From NCBI GenBank assembly GCA_003663225.1, contig QMZP01000046.1, forward strand, positions 1 through 6,536: a stretch of 6,536 nt of DNA, in the 5' to 3' direction. Position numbers and translations under genes: made by a program. Position 1 is the stretch's first letter. Each line of letters begins with the position of its first letter. This document shows positions 1 through 5,431 of the stretch, piece after piece. Below the pieces are notes generated by a model, which worked only from the letters and a program-made list of their open reading frames with translations, did no database searches and was not told where the DNA came from. The stretch comes from Candidatus Aenigmatarchaeota archaeon (GTDB lineage Archaea; Aenigmatarchaeota; Aenigmatarchaeia; QMZP01).

Positions 1-1457
1 CCTATAACCATGTTATCGGTTACCTGTGCAGGGCCCCATGAGTCAGAGATGTGGCCGGGCTTGCTGGCTATAACTTGGAAAGTTCTTTGCGATTCGCTTG
101 TGTTATCTTTCACAAACCCCACTATGTTCTGCCTTGCTATGTAGCCGTCAAGGCCGGTGGTTTCGCTTGATGTCCAGTCCTCATTGTCCATGTTCACTAT
201 GGCACCTTGCACGGGTTTTGTCCCGTTATTCACAAGTATATCAACATACCATCCGCTGACCGCCTCTGAACCGGGCTCTATGGTCATCTTGTCATATGAA
301 CAGTTGAGGAACGTATTGTTGACAGAGTTCTGGACTATCCCTATGCCATAATCACCGCTGTTTGTTAGGGTGGTATCGTATATGACGTTATTGTTAGAGC
401 CCTGTAAGTACAATACATAATTTCCCGAATAAGAGAGCCCGCTACCAAGGCTAAGCATGTTCCCGTCAGAGTTTGCAAGCGATACACAGAAGCTTCCTGT
501 ACAGCTTGGTATGATGTTCGACTCAACAATGTTCCCTGTGCTTGAGCTCAACATCACCGCACTCCTGCTCCTGTTGATGAGGTTGTCAGTTATCGTATTG
601 CTGTCAGAGCCGGACTTAAGATAGAAGCCTATCAAATTCATAGTCAGGTTGTTGCCCCTGAATACATTGTGGTCAGACTCCTCTGCGTTCATGGCCGTGT
701 TGAGATGCTTGTAGAACGTGTTACCCATGACCAGGTCACTTGAGGTGGATGACATGGAGATACCGTATGAATTCATGAGGTTGGGGAACCCGTAGAACGT
801 GTTGCCTGTTATGTTATTGCCTGAGCATCCGACTTCCTGCATGTTATAGGGATTGAGAAGGATGTCATTACCGTGCACTATATTACCGGTTGTCCCGACC
901 ATAGCCAGCCCAACACCAAAAGAGCCGCCGGGTATCATAATTATGAAGTTTACCATTATGGTGTTGTTCAGCACCATGTTCCCGCTGCCTCCGCTTATGG
1001 TCATCCCCATGAAATTCTGCTGTACAGTATTCTTCTCCAGTGTGACGTTGCTGGAATTCACCACATATATCCCCATGTTGTTAAATACTGCTGTGTTGTT
1101 GTAAAGGTAAGAATTATTCGCACCTACCAGTTTTATGGCAGGAAGGTTTGTCTGGCTCTTCATGTCCACATTGCAGCCTCTTATCGTGCTGCTCTCGGCT
1201 TCGGAATATATGGCAGTGAATGGGACCTCTTCCTTTATCTCATGTCCATTGCAATCAAGGGTGATGTTCTCAGCAGTTATGACCATGCACATATCGGTTA
1301 TGCCGCTTGTTATGTCGTTATCCAGGATGTATACGGTATCCGGGTCTTCCAAAGGATTGAACGGTCCCCTGCAGTCTGTTATATGCTCAACAGCAGCCGA
1401 TACAGGCACCGCTAATGAGAGCAGGATGACAGCTGTTAACACCAAAGGGGCTCTCAT
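1..1457 (-). CDS. Secreted right-handed parallel beta-helix (NosD-like) surface protein, partial (C-terminus beyond left edge)
   Basis: Reading the minus strand from the ATG at 1457-1455 gives an uninterrupted frame of 485 codons to the window edge; the stop is outside. Residues 1-21 form a Sec signal peptide (Arg2, hydrophobic core, VSA before a likely cleavage site). Residues about 25-75 contain the 'LDCNGHEI' motif and paired cysteines that open many archaeal beta-helix proteins. About 80-395 is a ladder of short Asn-rich repeats (NNT, GNNI, SDSNTI, GNIVESN), as expected for NosD/PbH1 coils with stacked asparagines at turns. From about 402 ('SGWYVDILVNNGTKPVQGAIV') the style changes to an Ig-like or carboxypeptidase-regulatory-like domain. 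About 13 N-X-S/T sequons and 8 Cys are present. By inference it is an exported, probably glycosylated cell-surface or adhesion/carbohydrate-active protein; ligand and enzymatic activity are unknown. Whether a C-terminal sorting signal or membrane anchor exists cannot be seen. No Shine-Dalgarno precedes the ATG, consistent with a leaderless transcript. Confidence 0.88.
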   Translation of the reverse strand, partial: MRAPLVLTAVILLSLAVPVSAAVEHITDCRGPFNPLEDPDTVYILDNDITSGITDMCMVITAENITLDCNGHEIKEEVPFTAIYSEAESSTIRGCNVDMKSQTNLPAIKLVGANNSYLYNNTAVFNNMGIYVVNSSNVTLEKNTVQQNFMGMTISGGSGNMVLNNTIMVNFIIMIPGGSFGVGLAMVGTTGNIVHGNDILLNPYNMQEVGCSGNNITGNTFYGFPNLMNSYGISMSSTSSDLVMGNTFYKHLNTAMNAEESDHNVFRGNNLTMNLIGFYLKSGSDSNTITDNLINRSRSAVMLSSSTGNIVESNIIPSCTGSFCVSLANSDGNMLSLGSGLSYSGNYVLYLQGSNNNVIYDTTLTNSGDYGIGIVQNSVNNTFLNCSYDKMTIEPGSEAVSGWYVDILVNNGTKPVQGAIVNMDNEDWTSSETTGLDGYIARQNIVGFVKDNTSESQRTFQVIASKPGHISDSWGPAQVTDNMVI

Positions 1458-1459
1458 GT

Positions 1460-1468
1460 TTTATATTG
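1460..1468 (+). promoter_or_regulatory. TATA box (box A) of the phosphatidyltransferase operon
   Basis: TTTATATTG on the plus strand is centred about 24 nt before the ATG at 1488, again the spacing of an archaeal leaderless promoter. No Shine-Dalgarno is visible upstream of that ATG. The box sits only 2 bp outside the start codon of the divergent beta-helix gene. Confidence 0.55.
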
Positions 1469-1480
1469 GATTCCACCAGT

Positions 1481-1489
1481 ATTATATAT
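1481..1489 (-). promoter_or_regulatory. TATA box (box A) of the beta-helix gene
   Basis: On the minus strand the sequence ATATATAAT lies with its centre about 28 nt upstream of the ATG at 1457, the spacing expected if transcription starts at or next to the start codon. No Shine-Dalgarno is present before that ATG. The box overlaps the first two bases of the start codon (1488) of the divergent phosphatidyltransferase gene. Confidence 0.6.
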
Positions 1490-2090
1490 GGCCCTATACA
1501 AGAGGCGCGAAAGGTTCAGCTGGCTCTCGAAAGGCATAGGAAAATCGTTCTCAAAGCTGGGGTTGTCTCCCAACCAATGGACATTTGTGACGCTGGTCCC
1601 TGCCCTCGCTGCTGCATGGCTCCTCATGAACCAGCACTTCATGGCAGCCGGGGCTCTCTTACTGCTGGCCGCTTTCATCGACATGGTAGACGGGGCAGTA
1701 GCCAGGGCGACATGTAAGGTCAGCAAGACAGGAGCATACCTGGATACGATAATTGACCGCTATATCGAGGGCATAATAATATTCGCACTGCTATTCGTGC
1801 CCATACCGATGCTGCCAGGCGTGTCTGTGCCGGCGTACGCGTGGGTATTCCTTTACTTCTTCGGTGGCATGATGACGACATACGCGAAGGCTGCTGCGAA
1901 GGAGAAGGGTCTCGTAGGCAAGGAGCTCAGGGGAGGCATTCTCGAAAGGGCCGAGAGGCTCATATTGCTCGTCATAGGCATAACCATGGCATCATACAAC
2001 ACACTCGCACTCACATTCATGATAGCGGTACTGGCGATATTATCAAACATAAGCGCGCTTCAGAGGATATGGGGTGCCGTCAGGGGATAG
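1488..2090 (+). CDS. CDP-alcohol phosphatidyltransferase, membrane protein (candidate archaetidylinositol phosphate synthase)
   Basis: This 200-residue integral membrane enzyme carries the full CDP-alcohol phosphotransferase signature D(x)2DG(x)2AR(x)8G(x)3D(x)3D: D65, D68-G69, A72-R73, G82, D86 and D90. The four Asp bind the divalent metals and position the catalytic base in the family. Hydrophobic segments lie at about 32-47, 51-64, 93-108, 114-133, 157-168 and 172-190, giving the usual roughly six helices. The family transfers a phospho-alcohol from a CDP-linked donor to a second alcohol. In archaea members make archaetidylinositol phosphate, archaetidylglycerophosphate, archaetidylserine or di-myo-inositol phosphate. 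An inositol phosphate synthase gene 1.8 kb away favours an inositol substrate; that is inference from context, and glycerol phosphate remains possible. The ATG at 1488 is preferred because of the TATA box 24 nt upstream. The next gene starts 1 nt after this stop, so the two are probably co-transcribed. Confidence 0.9.
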   Translation: MALYKRRERFSWLSKGIGKSFSKLGLSPNQWTFVTLVPALAAAWLLMNQHFMAAGALLLLAAFIDMVDGAVARATCKVSKTGAYLDTIIDRYIEGIIIFALLFVPIPMLPGVSVPAYAWVFLYFFGGMMTTYAKAAAKEKGLVGKELRGGILERAERLILLVIGITMASYNTLALTFMIAVLAILSNISALQRIWGAVRG

Positions 2091-2091
2091 A

Positions 2092-3027
2092 ATGGATATC
2101 AGGGGCGTGGCAAGGATAGTATGGGAGAGTTGCATACGCGCCGAAGGCGGCGAAAAGGCGCTGGTCTTATCAGACCCCACAGGGGAGCGCCTGGAAATCG
2201 CCCATGCCCTGGCAGAGGTAGGCGATACCATATGCGACTGCGAACTCGTCAGGATGGAACCCACAGGCATGAACGGAAGGGAGCCTGCTCCGGAAGTGGC
2301 GCGCATGATGCTGGCATCTGACATAGTAATAGCGCCGACACAATATTCAATAACCCACACAAAAGCTTCTGCAGCTGCAGCAGCAAAAGGGGCTAAGGTC
2401 GCTACGCTGCCAGGCATAACCAAGGACATGTTCATGAGAGCGATACCGTTGGATTATGAGGAGCTGGACAAGGTATGCACGGCTCTCAAAGAGAGGTTCA
2501 TGGATGCATGTGTTATAAGGGTGACCACCACCAAAGGGACTGACATAACCATGGAAACAGAGAAGGGGCGGAAGGTATGCCATGGGAACGGCATATTCAA
2601 GCCGGGGAAGATAAAGAACCTGCCTGACGGCGAGATTGCAATAGCACCGAAAGAGGGAAGTTCCAATGGTACAGTGGTCTTCGACCTGTCTTCTCTGAAT
2701 CAGAGGATAAAGGAACCGTTCAGGGTAGAAGTGAAGAACGGGAACGCAACATCATGCGGCAATAAGGAGTTGTGGGACATCCTGAGCAGCACGGAGAATG
2801 GGACTAACCTGGCAGAGCTGGGCATAGGGACCAACCCAAAGGCAAGGGTGACAGGAAGGATACTGGAGGACGAGAAGGTCAGGGGGACAGCTCACATAGC
2901 ATTCGGCACCAACGCCGAGCTTGGCGGAAGGATACAGACATCAATACACCTTGATTCCGTGTTTGACAGGCCCACAATAGAGGTTGACGGCAAGGTCATA
3001 ATAAAGGAAGGGGAATTCATTTTCTGA
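2092..3027 (+). CDS. M29-family (COG2309, AmpS-like) aminopeptidase-like protein
   Basis: The 311-residue protein resembles the thermophilic metallo-aminopeptidase M29 / leucyl aminopeptidase group (COG2309). The N-terminal half (1-145) is alpha/beta with 'SDIVIAPTQYSITHTKA' at 76-92. The C-terminal half carries the diagnostic blocks: 'NLPDGE' (176-181), 'NLAELGIGTNP' (239-249), 'GTAHIAFGTN' (265-274) and 'HLDSVFDRPTIEVDG' (286-300). E181, E242, H268, H286 and D288 are the likely metal ligands by correspondence with M29 enzymes, so the site looks intact. It is shorter than bacterial M29 enzymes (near 370-410) but in line with archaeal relatives. The family includes metal-dependent aminopeptidases and the NicX-like dioxygenases, so the chemistry is not certain. 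No signal peptide, so probably cytoplasmic. A GTG at 2074 in the same frame would overlap the upstream gene; the ATG at 2092, 1 nt past the TAG stop and just after a GGGGAT stretch, is preferred. Its pairing with a lipid enzyme has no obvious functional logic. Confidence 0.78.
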   Translation: MDIRGVARIVWESCIRAEGGEKALVLSDPTGERLEIAHALAEVGDTICDCELVRMEPTGMNGREPAPEVARMMLASDIVIAPTQYSITHTKASAAAAAKGAKVATLPGITKDMFMRAIPLDYEELDKVCTALKERFMDACVIRVTTTKGTDITMETEKGRKVCHGNGIFKPGKIKNLPDGEIAIAPKEGSSNGTVVFDLSSLNQRIKEPFRVEVKNGNATSCGNKELWDILSSTENGTNLAELGIGTNPKARVTGRILEDEKVRGTAHIAFGTNAELGGRIQTSIHLDSVFDRPTIEVDGKVIIKEGEFIF

Positions 3028-3036
3028 TTCGGCTGA

Positions 3037-3804
3037 TCACGCCAGCAGCAACAACGCAAGCCCTGCAGTAAAGCAATAAACTGCAAACCACCTGAACCAT
3101 CGCCGCATGACTGCCCTTATCACCAGCCTTAGGGAAAAGTATCCCACAGCCAACGAAGCCATGAATCCTGAGGCAATCGGCGCCGGTCCTATGCCGGACG
3201 ACGATAGGCTGCCAAGCTCGAAGAGCATGGCACCCAGTATCGCAGGCACTGCCAAGAGAAATGAATAACGAATCGCCTGCATCCTGTCGACCCCTAAGAA
3301 CAATGCTGCGCTTATGGTCGCGCCGCTGCGGGATATGCCCGGCGCCACACTGAACCCCTGGGCAAGACCCATCAGGGCAGCTGACATCTTGCCAATGTTC
3401 TTACTGCCGTTCCGCTTGCCGGACGAAACAAGCAGCACCCCTGTAATCAGCAGGGCCCCTCCCACAAGGTGCAAATCAGCGAACATGGACTCGAAGAACC
3501 CCTTAAGAGCAAACCCTATTATGGCAGTAGGTATGCTGCCAAGCGCTATCAGCAAAAACAGCCTTCCGTGCTCTGTCCTGAAATCCCTTCTCAACAAAGA
3601 CGTAAGTATCCCAACAACATCCTTCCTGAAGAAGAGCAGTATCACCAGAAGAGTAGCAACGTGCAGCGCTATGTCGAATGAGACGGGGAGATTCAAGCCC
3701 ATGTAATTCTGCGCTATTGCTAGATGCCCGGAACTGGACACGGGGAGCCATTCCGTGATTCCCTGAATCACTCCCAGCATAAAGGCCTGGAATATGCCTA
3801 GCAT
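3037..3804 (-). CDS. uppP: Undecaprenyl-diphosphatase UppP (BacA family)
   Basis: A 255-residue polytopic membrane protein with both family signatures. The first is Q14-GIT-E18-WLPVSSSGHL near the N-terminus, holding the (Q/E)xxxE motif and H27; the second is PGISRSGATI at 155-164 with S158/R159. H48 lies in 'DIALHVATLL'. Hydrophobic segments cover most of the chain. The family dephosphorylates C55 or related polyprenyl diphosphates, regenerating the monophosphate lipid carrier; in archaea the likely role is recycling of carriers for N-glycosylation or other surface glycans. A TTG at 3825 would add seven residues (MFCSIIA). The ATG at 3804 is preferred because it starts the family's normal N-terminus and a T/A-rich box lies about 26 nt upstream, while the TTG would fall right next to that box. 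The gene converges on the M29 gene with a 9-bp gap and no obvious terminator between them. Confidence 0.93.
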   Translation of the reverse strand: MLGIFQAFMLGVIQGITEWLPVSSSGHLAIAQNYMGLNLPVSFDIALHVATLLVILLFFRKDVVGILTSLLRRDFRTEHGRLFLLIALGSIPTAIIGFALKGFFESMFADLHLVGGALLITGVLLVSSGKRNGSKNIGKMSAALMGLAQGFSVAPGISRSGATISAALFLGVDRMQAIRYSFLLAVPAILGAMLFELGSLSSSGIGPAPIASGFMASLAVGYFSLRLVIRAVMRRWFRWFAVYCFTAGLALLLLA

Positions 3805-3820
3805 GGCTATAATTGAACAA

Positions 3821-3852
3821 AACAAAATAAAAGTGGCGGGAGGAAACCTCCC
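3821..3852 (-). terminator. Candidate terminator downstream of the inositol phosphate synthase gene
   Basis: About 20 nt beyond the TAG of the inositol phosphate synthase gene the minus strand forms a perfect hairpin, GGGAGG-TTT-CCTCCC (3852-3838). It is followed after GCCAC by a T-rich run, TTTTATTTTGTTTTG (3835-3821). T tracts suffice for termination in archaea and a hairpin may help. The same T run holds the presumed uppP TATA box, so the element would act as end of one unit and promoter of the next. Confidence 0.45.
3826..3834 (-). promoter_or_regulatory. Probable TATA box of uppP
   Basis: The minus strand reads TTTTATTTT here, centred about 26 nt upstream of the ATG at 3804. No Shine-Dalgarno occurs in the intervening bases, so a leaderless or near-leaderless uppP transcript is likely. 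The match to the archaeal box A consensus is imperfect. Confidence 0.45.
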
Positions 3853-3872
3853 TATTGGAAATTATACCTAAC

Positions 3873-4973
3873 CTATCTCTCGCGCTTGCCTTCGATGAAC
3901 TCTTCCACCATCTGGCGTGCTTCCCTGTCCTCGAACTGCTCCGGCGGATGCTTCATCGTGTATGCCGATATCGAGGTGAGCTTTCCTGCTATGCCCCTGT
4001 CGAGGCCGAGCTTGCAGCACCTTATGGCATCTATGCCGACGCCCGCGCTGTTCGGGCTGTCCTCTACTGACAGGCGGACTTCGATGTTCATCGGGACGTC
4101 ACCGAACTGCGTGCCCTCCAGCCTGAGGAAGCATACCTTGTTGTCGTTTTGCCACGCTACCCAGTCGCTCGGACCTATGTGGACGTTCCTGTCAGGAAGC
4201 CTCTCAGGCAGTATTGACTGAACAGCATCTGTCTTGCTTATCCTCTTGCTTGAAAGCCTTGCGCGCTCTATCATGTTCAGGAAATCGGTGTTTCCGCCGG
4301 TGTTCAGCTGGTACGTGTTGACGAGCTTCACGCCGCGGTCTGCCATGAGCCTTGCAAGCGTCCTATGTGTTATGGTGGCGCCTACCTGGGCCTTTATGTC
4401 GTCTCCGACGCAAGGAAGACCCTTCTCCACGAACTTCTTCTCCCATTCGGGGTCAGATACCACGAACACGGGAAGCATGTTCACGAGGCCGCATCCTGCA
4501 TCGAGAGCCGCCTGCGCGTAATGCTTGACTGCGTTCTCAGATCCTACCGGCAGGTAGGTAACCAGGATTTCTGCCCCACTGTCTTTGAGTGCCTGCGCGA
4601 CATCAACTGGTTCCTTGTCAGCCACCCTGAACGAGACATCTTCGTCGAACTCCGCCATGTGCGGCGCTACGCCATCCATGACCGGGCCCATCTGCACCTC
4701 GACGCCCATGTTGGGTATGTCCTTGCAGAAAACCTTGGTGCAGTTGGGCTTTGCGAAAATGGCCTCAGACACGTCCTTTCCTACCTTGCGCGCATCCACG
4801 TCAAATGCGGCCACTAGCTTTATGTCAGAAAGCTTGTACCCGCCAAGCACGTTATGCATAAGCCCGGGAACAAGCTTGTCGTTGTTGTCGATATCCTTGT
4901 AGTAGTGTATGCCCTGTATAAGGCTTGAAGCGCAATTTCCTATTCCGGCAATCGCTATCTTTATTTCTCCCAT
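3873..4973 (-). CDS. ino1: L-myo-inositol-1-phosphate synthase (NAD-dependent)
   Basis: This 366-residue enzyme converts glucose-6-phosphate to inositol-1-phosphate by an internal NAD redox cycle and is the entry point to inositol lipids and, in some thermophiles, inositol-based osmolytes. An N-terminal Rossmann motif G10-I-G12-NCASS binds NAD. Other family blocks follow: 'PGLMHNVLGGY' (36-46), 'VAAFDVDARKVGKD' (54-67), 'TYLPVGSE' (139-146), 'GDDIKAQVGATITHR' (190-204), 'LNTGGNTDFLNM' (223-234), 'SSKRISKTDAV' (241-251, with candidate catalytic lysines), 'NVHIGPSD' (263-270) and 'DSPNSAGVGIDAIR' (305-318). Length and wording match the short actinobacterial/archaeal class (M. tuberculosis Ino1 is 367 residues), not the roughly 530-residue eukaryotic type. 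No truncation or missing block is seen. The ATG at 4973 is fixed by a strong Shine-Dalgarno 5 nt upstream. It is divergent from the PadR gene, with an operator-like site about 32 nt from its start codon, so PadR control is likely. Confidence 0.96.
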   Translation of the reverse strand: MGEIKIAIAGIGNCASSLIQGIHYYKDIDNNDKLVPGLMHNVLGGYKLSDIKLVAAFDVDARKVGKDVSEAIFAKPNCTKVFCKDIPNMGVEVQMGPVMDGVAPHMAEFDEDVSFRVADKEPVDVAQALKDSGAEILVTYLPVGSENAVKHYAQAALDAGCGLVNMLPVFVVSDPEWEKKFVEKGLPCVGDDIKAQVGATITHRTLARLMADRGVKLVNTYQLNTGGNTDFLNMIERARLSSKRISKTDAVQSILPERLPDRNVHIGPSDWVAWQNDNKVCFLRLEGTQFGDVPMNIEVRLSVEDSPNSAGVGIDAIRCCKLGLDRGIAGKLTSISAYTMKHPPEQFEDREARQMVEEFIEGKRER

Positions 4974-4978
4974 TCGAA

Positions 4979-4984
4979 CCCTCC
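4979..4984 (-). promoter_or_regulatory. Shine-Dalgarno of the inositol phosphate synthase gene
   Basis: GGAGGG on the minus strand lies 5 nt before the ATG at 4973. It implies a leadered mRNA, unlike the leaderless genes elsewhere in the window. Confidence 0.8.
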
Positions 4985-5004
4985 AAACTTTGAAAGCATA
5001 AATG

Positions 5005-5020
5005 TTTTACGCTTGTAAAA
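5005..5020. promoter_or_regulatory. Operator-like inverted repeat, copy 1 (inositol phosphate synthase side)
   Basis: TTTTACGCTTGTAAAA is a perfect 6-bp inverted repeat with a 4-bp centre. A second copy with 13 of 16 identical bases lies at 5045-5060. The site lies where the core promoter or transcription start of the minus-strand synthase gene is expected, so a bound regulator would interfere with its initiation. PadR proteins bind such dyads as dimers; the assignment to the adjacent PadR is inference. Confidence 0.6.
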
Positions 5021-5036
5021 TAATTGTACAAACACA

Positions 5037-5044
5037 TATAAATA
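5037..5044 (+). promoter_or_regulatory. TATA box of the PadR gene, possibly shared by both directions
   Basis: TATAAATA is preceded by purine/A-rich bases that could serve as a BRE. It predicts a transcription start near 5063-5068 and a leader of roughly 10-15 nt before the ATG at 5078. On the minus strand the same bases read TATTTATA, so the box might also serve the synthase gene with a leader of about 40 nt. An alternative minus-strand box is TTATTTTA near 5017-5024. Confidence 0.55.
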
Positions 5045-5060
5045 TTTTACACTAATAAAA
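5045..5060. promoter_or_regulatory. Operator-like inverted repeat, copy 2 (PadR side)
   Basis: TTTTACACTAATAAAA matches copy 1 at 13 of 16 positions and keeps a 5-bp dyad. It sits directly after the PadR TATA box and before the predicted transcription start, an arrangement typical of a repressor that blocks TFB or polymerase recruitment. Autoregulation of PadR is the natural reading. Confidence 0.6.
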
Positions 5061-5077
5061 CATTGCCGAGGGTAATC

Positions 5078-5419
5078 ATGGGGAAGCACCTCAAGAGACT
5101 GGAGAAGCTTAACACCACGGAATGCCTGTGGGTCTATGTTCTGAAGATACTGTCAGATGGCCCGAGCCACGCGTATGTGCTCAGGGAAAGGATAGAGAAT
5201 GAGTACGGCTTCAAGCCGGGTACTGTCACAGCATACAAGGTGCTGTACGACCTCCAGAGCCTCGGGCTGGTCACCAAGAAGAGGGAAGGCATGAAGAGGA
5301 TATACGAGATAACCGACAAAGGCAGAAAGGACCTTGAGAAGGCGATAGCGTTCTACGAGAAGCTCGCGCAAATGCTCGGCAAGACCTCCAACACTTTTAA
5401 GGCGCCGCTCGAAGCATAA
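5078..5419 (+). CDS. PadR-family winged-helix transcriptional regulator
   Basis: A 113-residue PadR-like winged helix-turn-helix protein. Helix 1 is about 13-28 ('ECLWVYVLKILSDGPS') and 'HAYVLRERIENEYG' (31-44) is helix 2. 'KPGTVTAYKVLYDLQSLGLV' (47-66) is the recognition helix and following turn. The wing with 'KKREGMKRIYEITDKGR' spans 67-83, and a short C-terminal helix (84-100) probably makes the dimer. It lacks the long C-terminal domain of some PadR proteins, as in the small subfamily-1 type. No effector is predictable. The ATG at 5078 is chosen because GAGGGT at 5068-5073 is a reasonable Shine-Dalgarno 4-6 nt upstream; an in-frame TTG at 5063 coincides with the likely transcription start. 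Likely targets are its own promoter and that of the divergent inositol phosphate synthase, through the twin sites between them. The aldo/keto reductase begins 12 bp after its stop. Confidence 0.88.
   Translation: MGKHLKRLEKLNTTECLWVYVLKILSDGPSHAYVLRERIENEYGFKPGTVTAYKVLYDLQSLGLVTKKREGMKRIYEITDKGRKDLEKAIAFYEKLAQMLGKTSNTFKAPLEA
5395..5400 (+). promoter_or_regulatory. Weak candidate TATA box for the aldo/keto reductase gene
   Basis: TTTTAA near the end of the PadR coding sequence, preceded by CCAACAC, would place a transcription start near 5423 and a leader of about 9 nt before the ATG at 5432. The match is poor and co-transcription with PadR is an equally good explanation. Confidence 0.2.
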
Positions 5420-5431
5420 AACGGCGCTGGC

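Noticed and set aside
853..1539. Plus-strand open frames of 83-180 codons opposite the beta-helix gene
   Set aside because: They are antisense to a continuous 485-codon frame with a signal peptide and family motifs; their translations have no recognisable domain.
3314..3706. A 130-codon plus-strand frame opposite uppP
   Set aside because: It is a shadow of the UppP coding sequence, which carries both family signatures.
4365..4817. A 150-codon plus-strand frame opposite the inositol phosphate synthase gene
   Set aside because: It is a shadow of a full-length, motif-complete enzyme gene.
5024..5031. Palindrome TTGTACAA between the two operators
   Set aside because: An 8-bp palindrome in AT-rich DNA with no second copy; not supportable as a third site.
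5063..5077. In-frame TTG start giving a five-residue longer PadR
   Set aside because: It coincides with the expected transcription start, and the ATG at 5078 has a suitable Shine-Dalgarno.
5402..5427. Inverted repeat GCGCCG (5402-5407) / CGGCGC (5422-5427) spanning the PadR stop, considered as a terminator
   Set aside because: The loop is 14 nt, no T tract follows, and the reductase ATG begins 5 bp later; a chance GC repeat is as likely.
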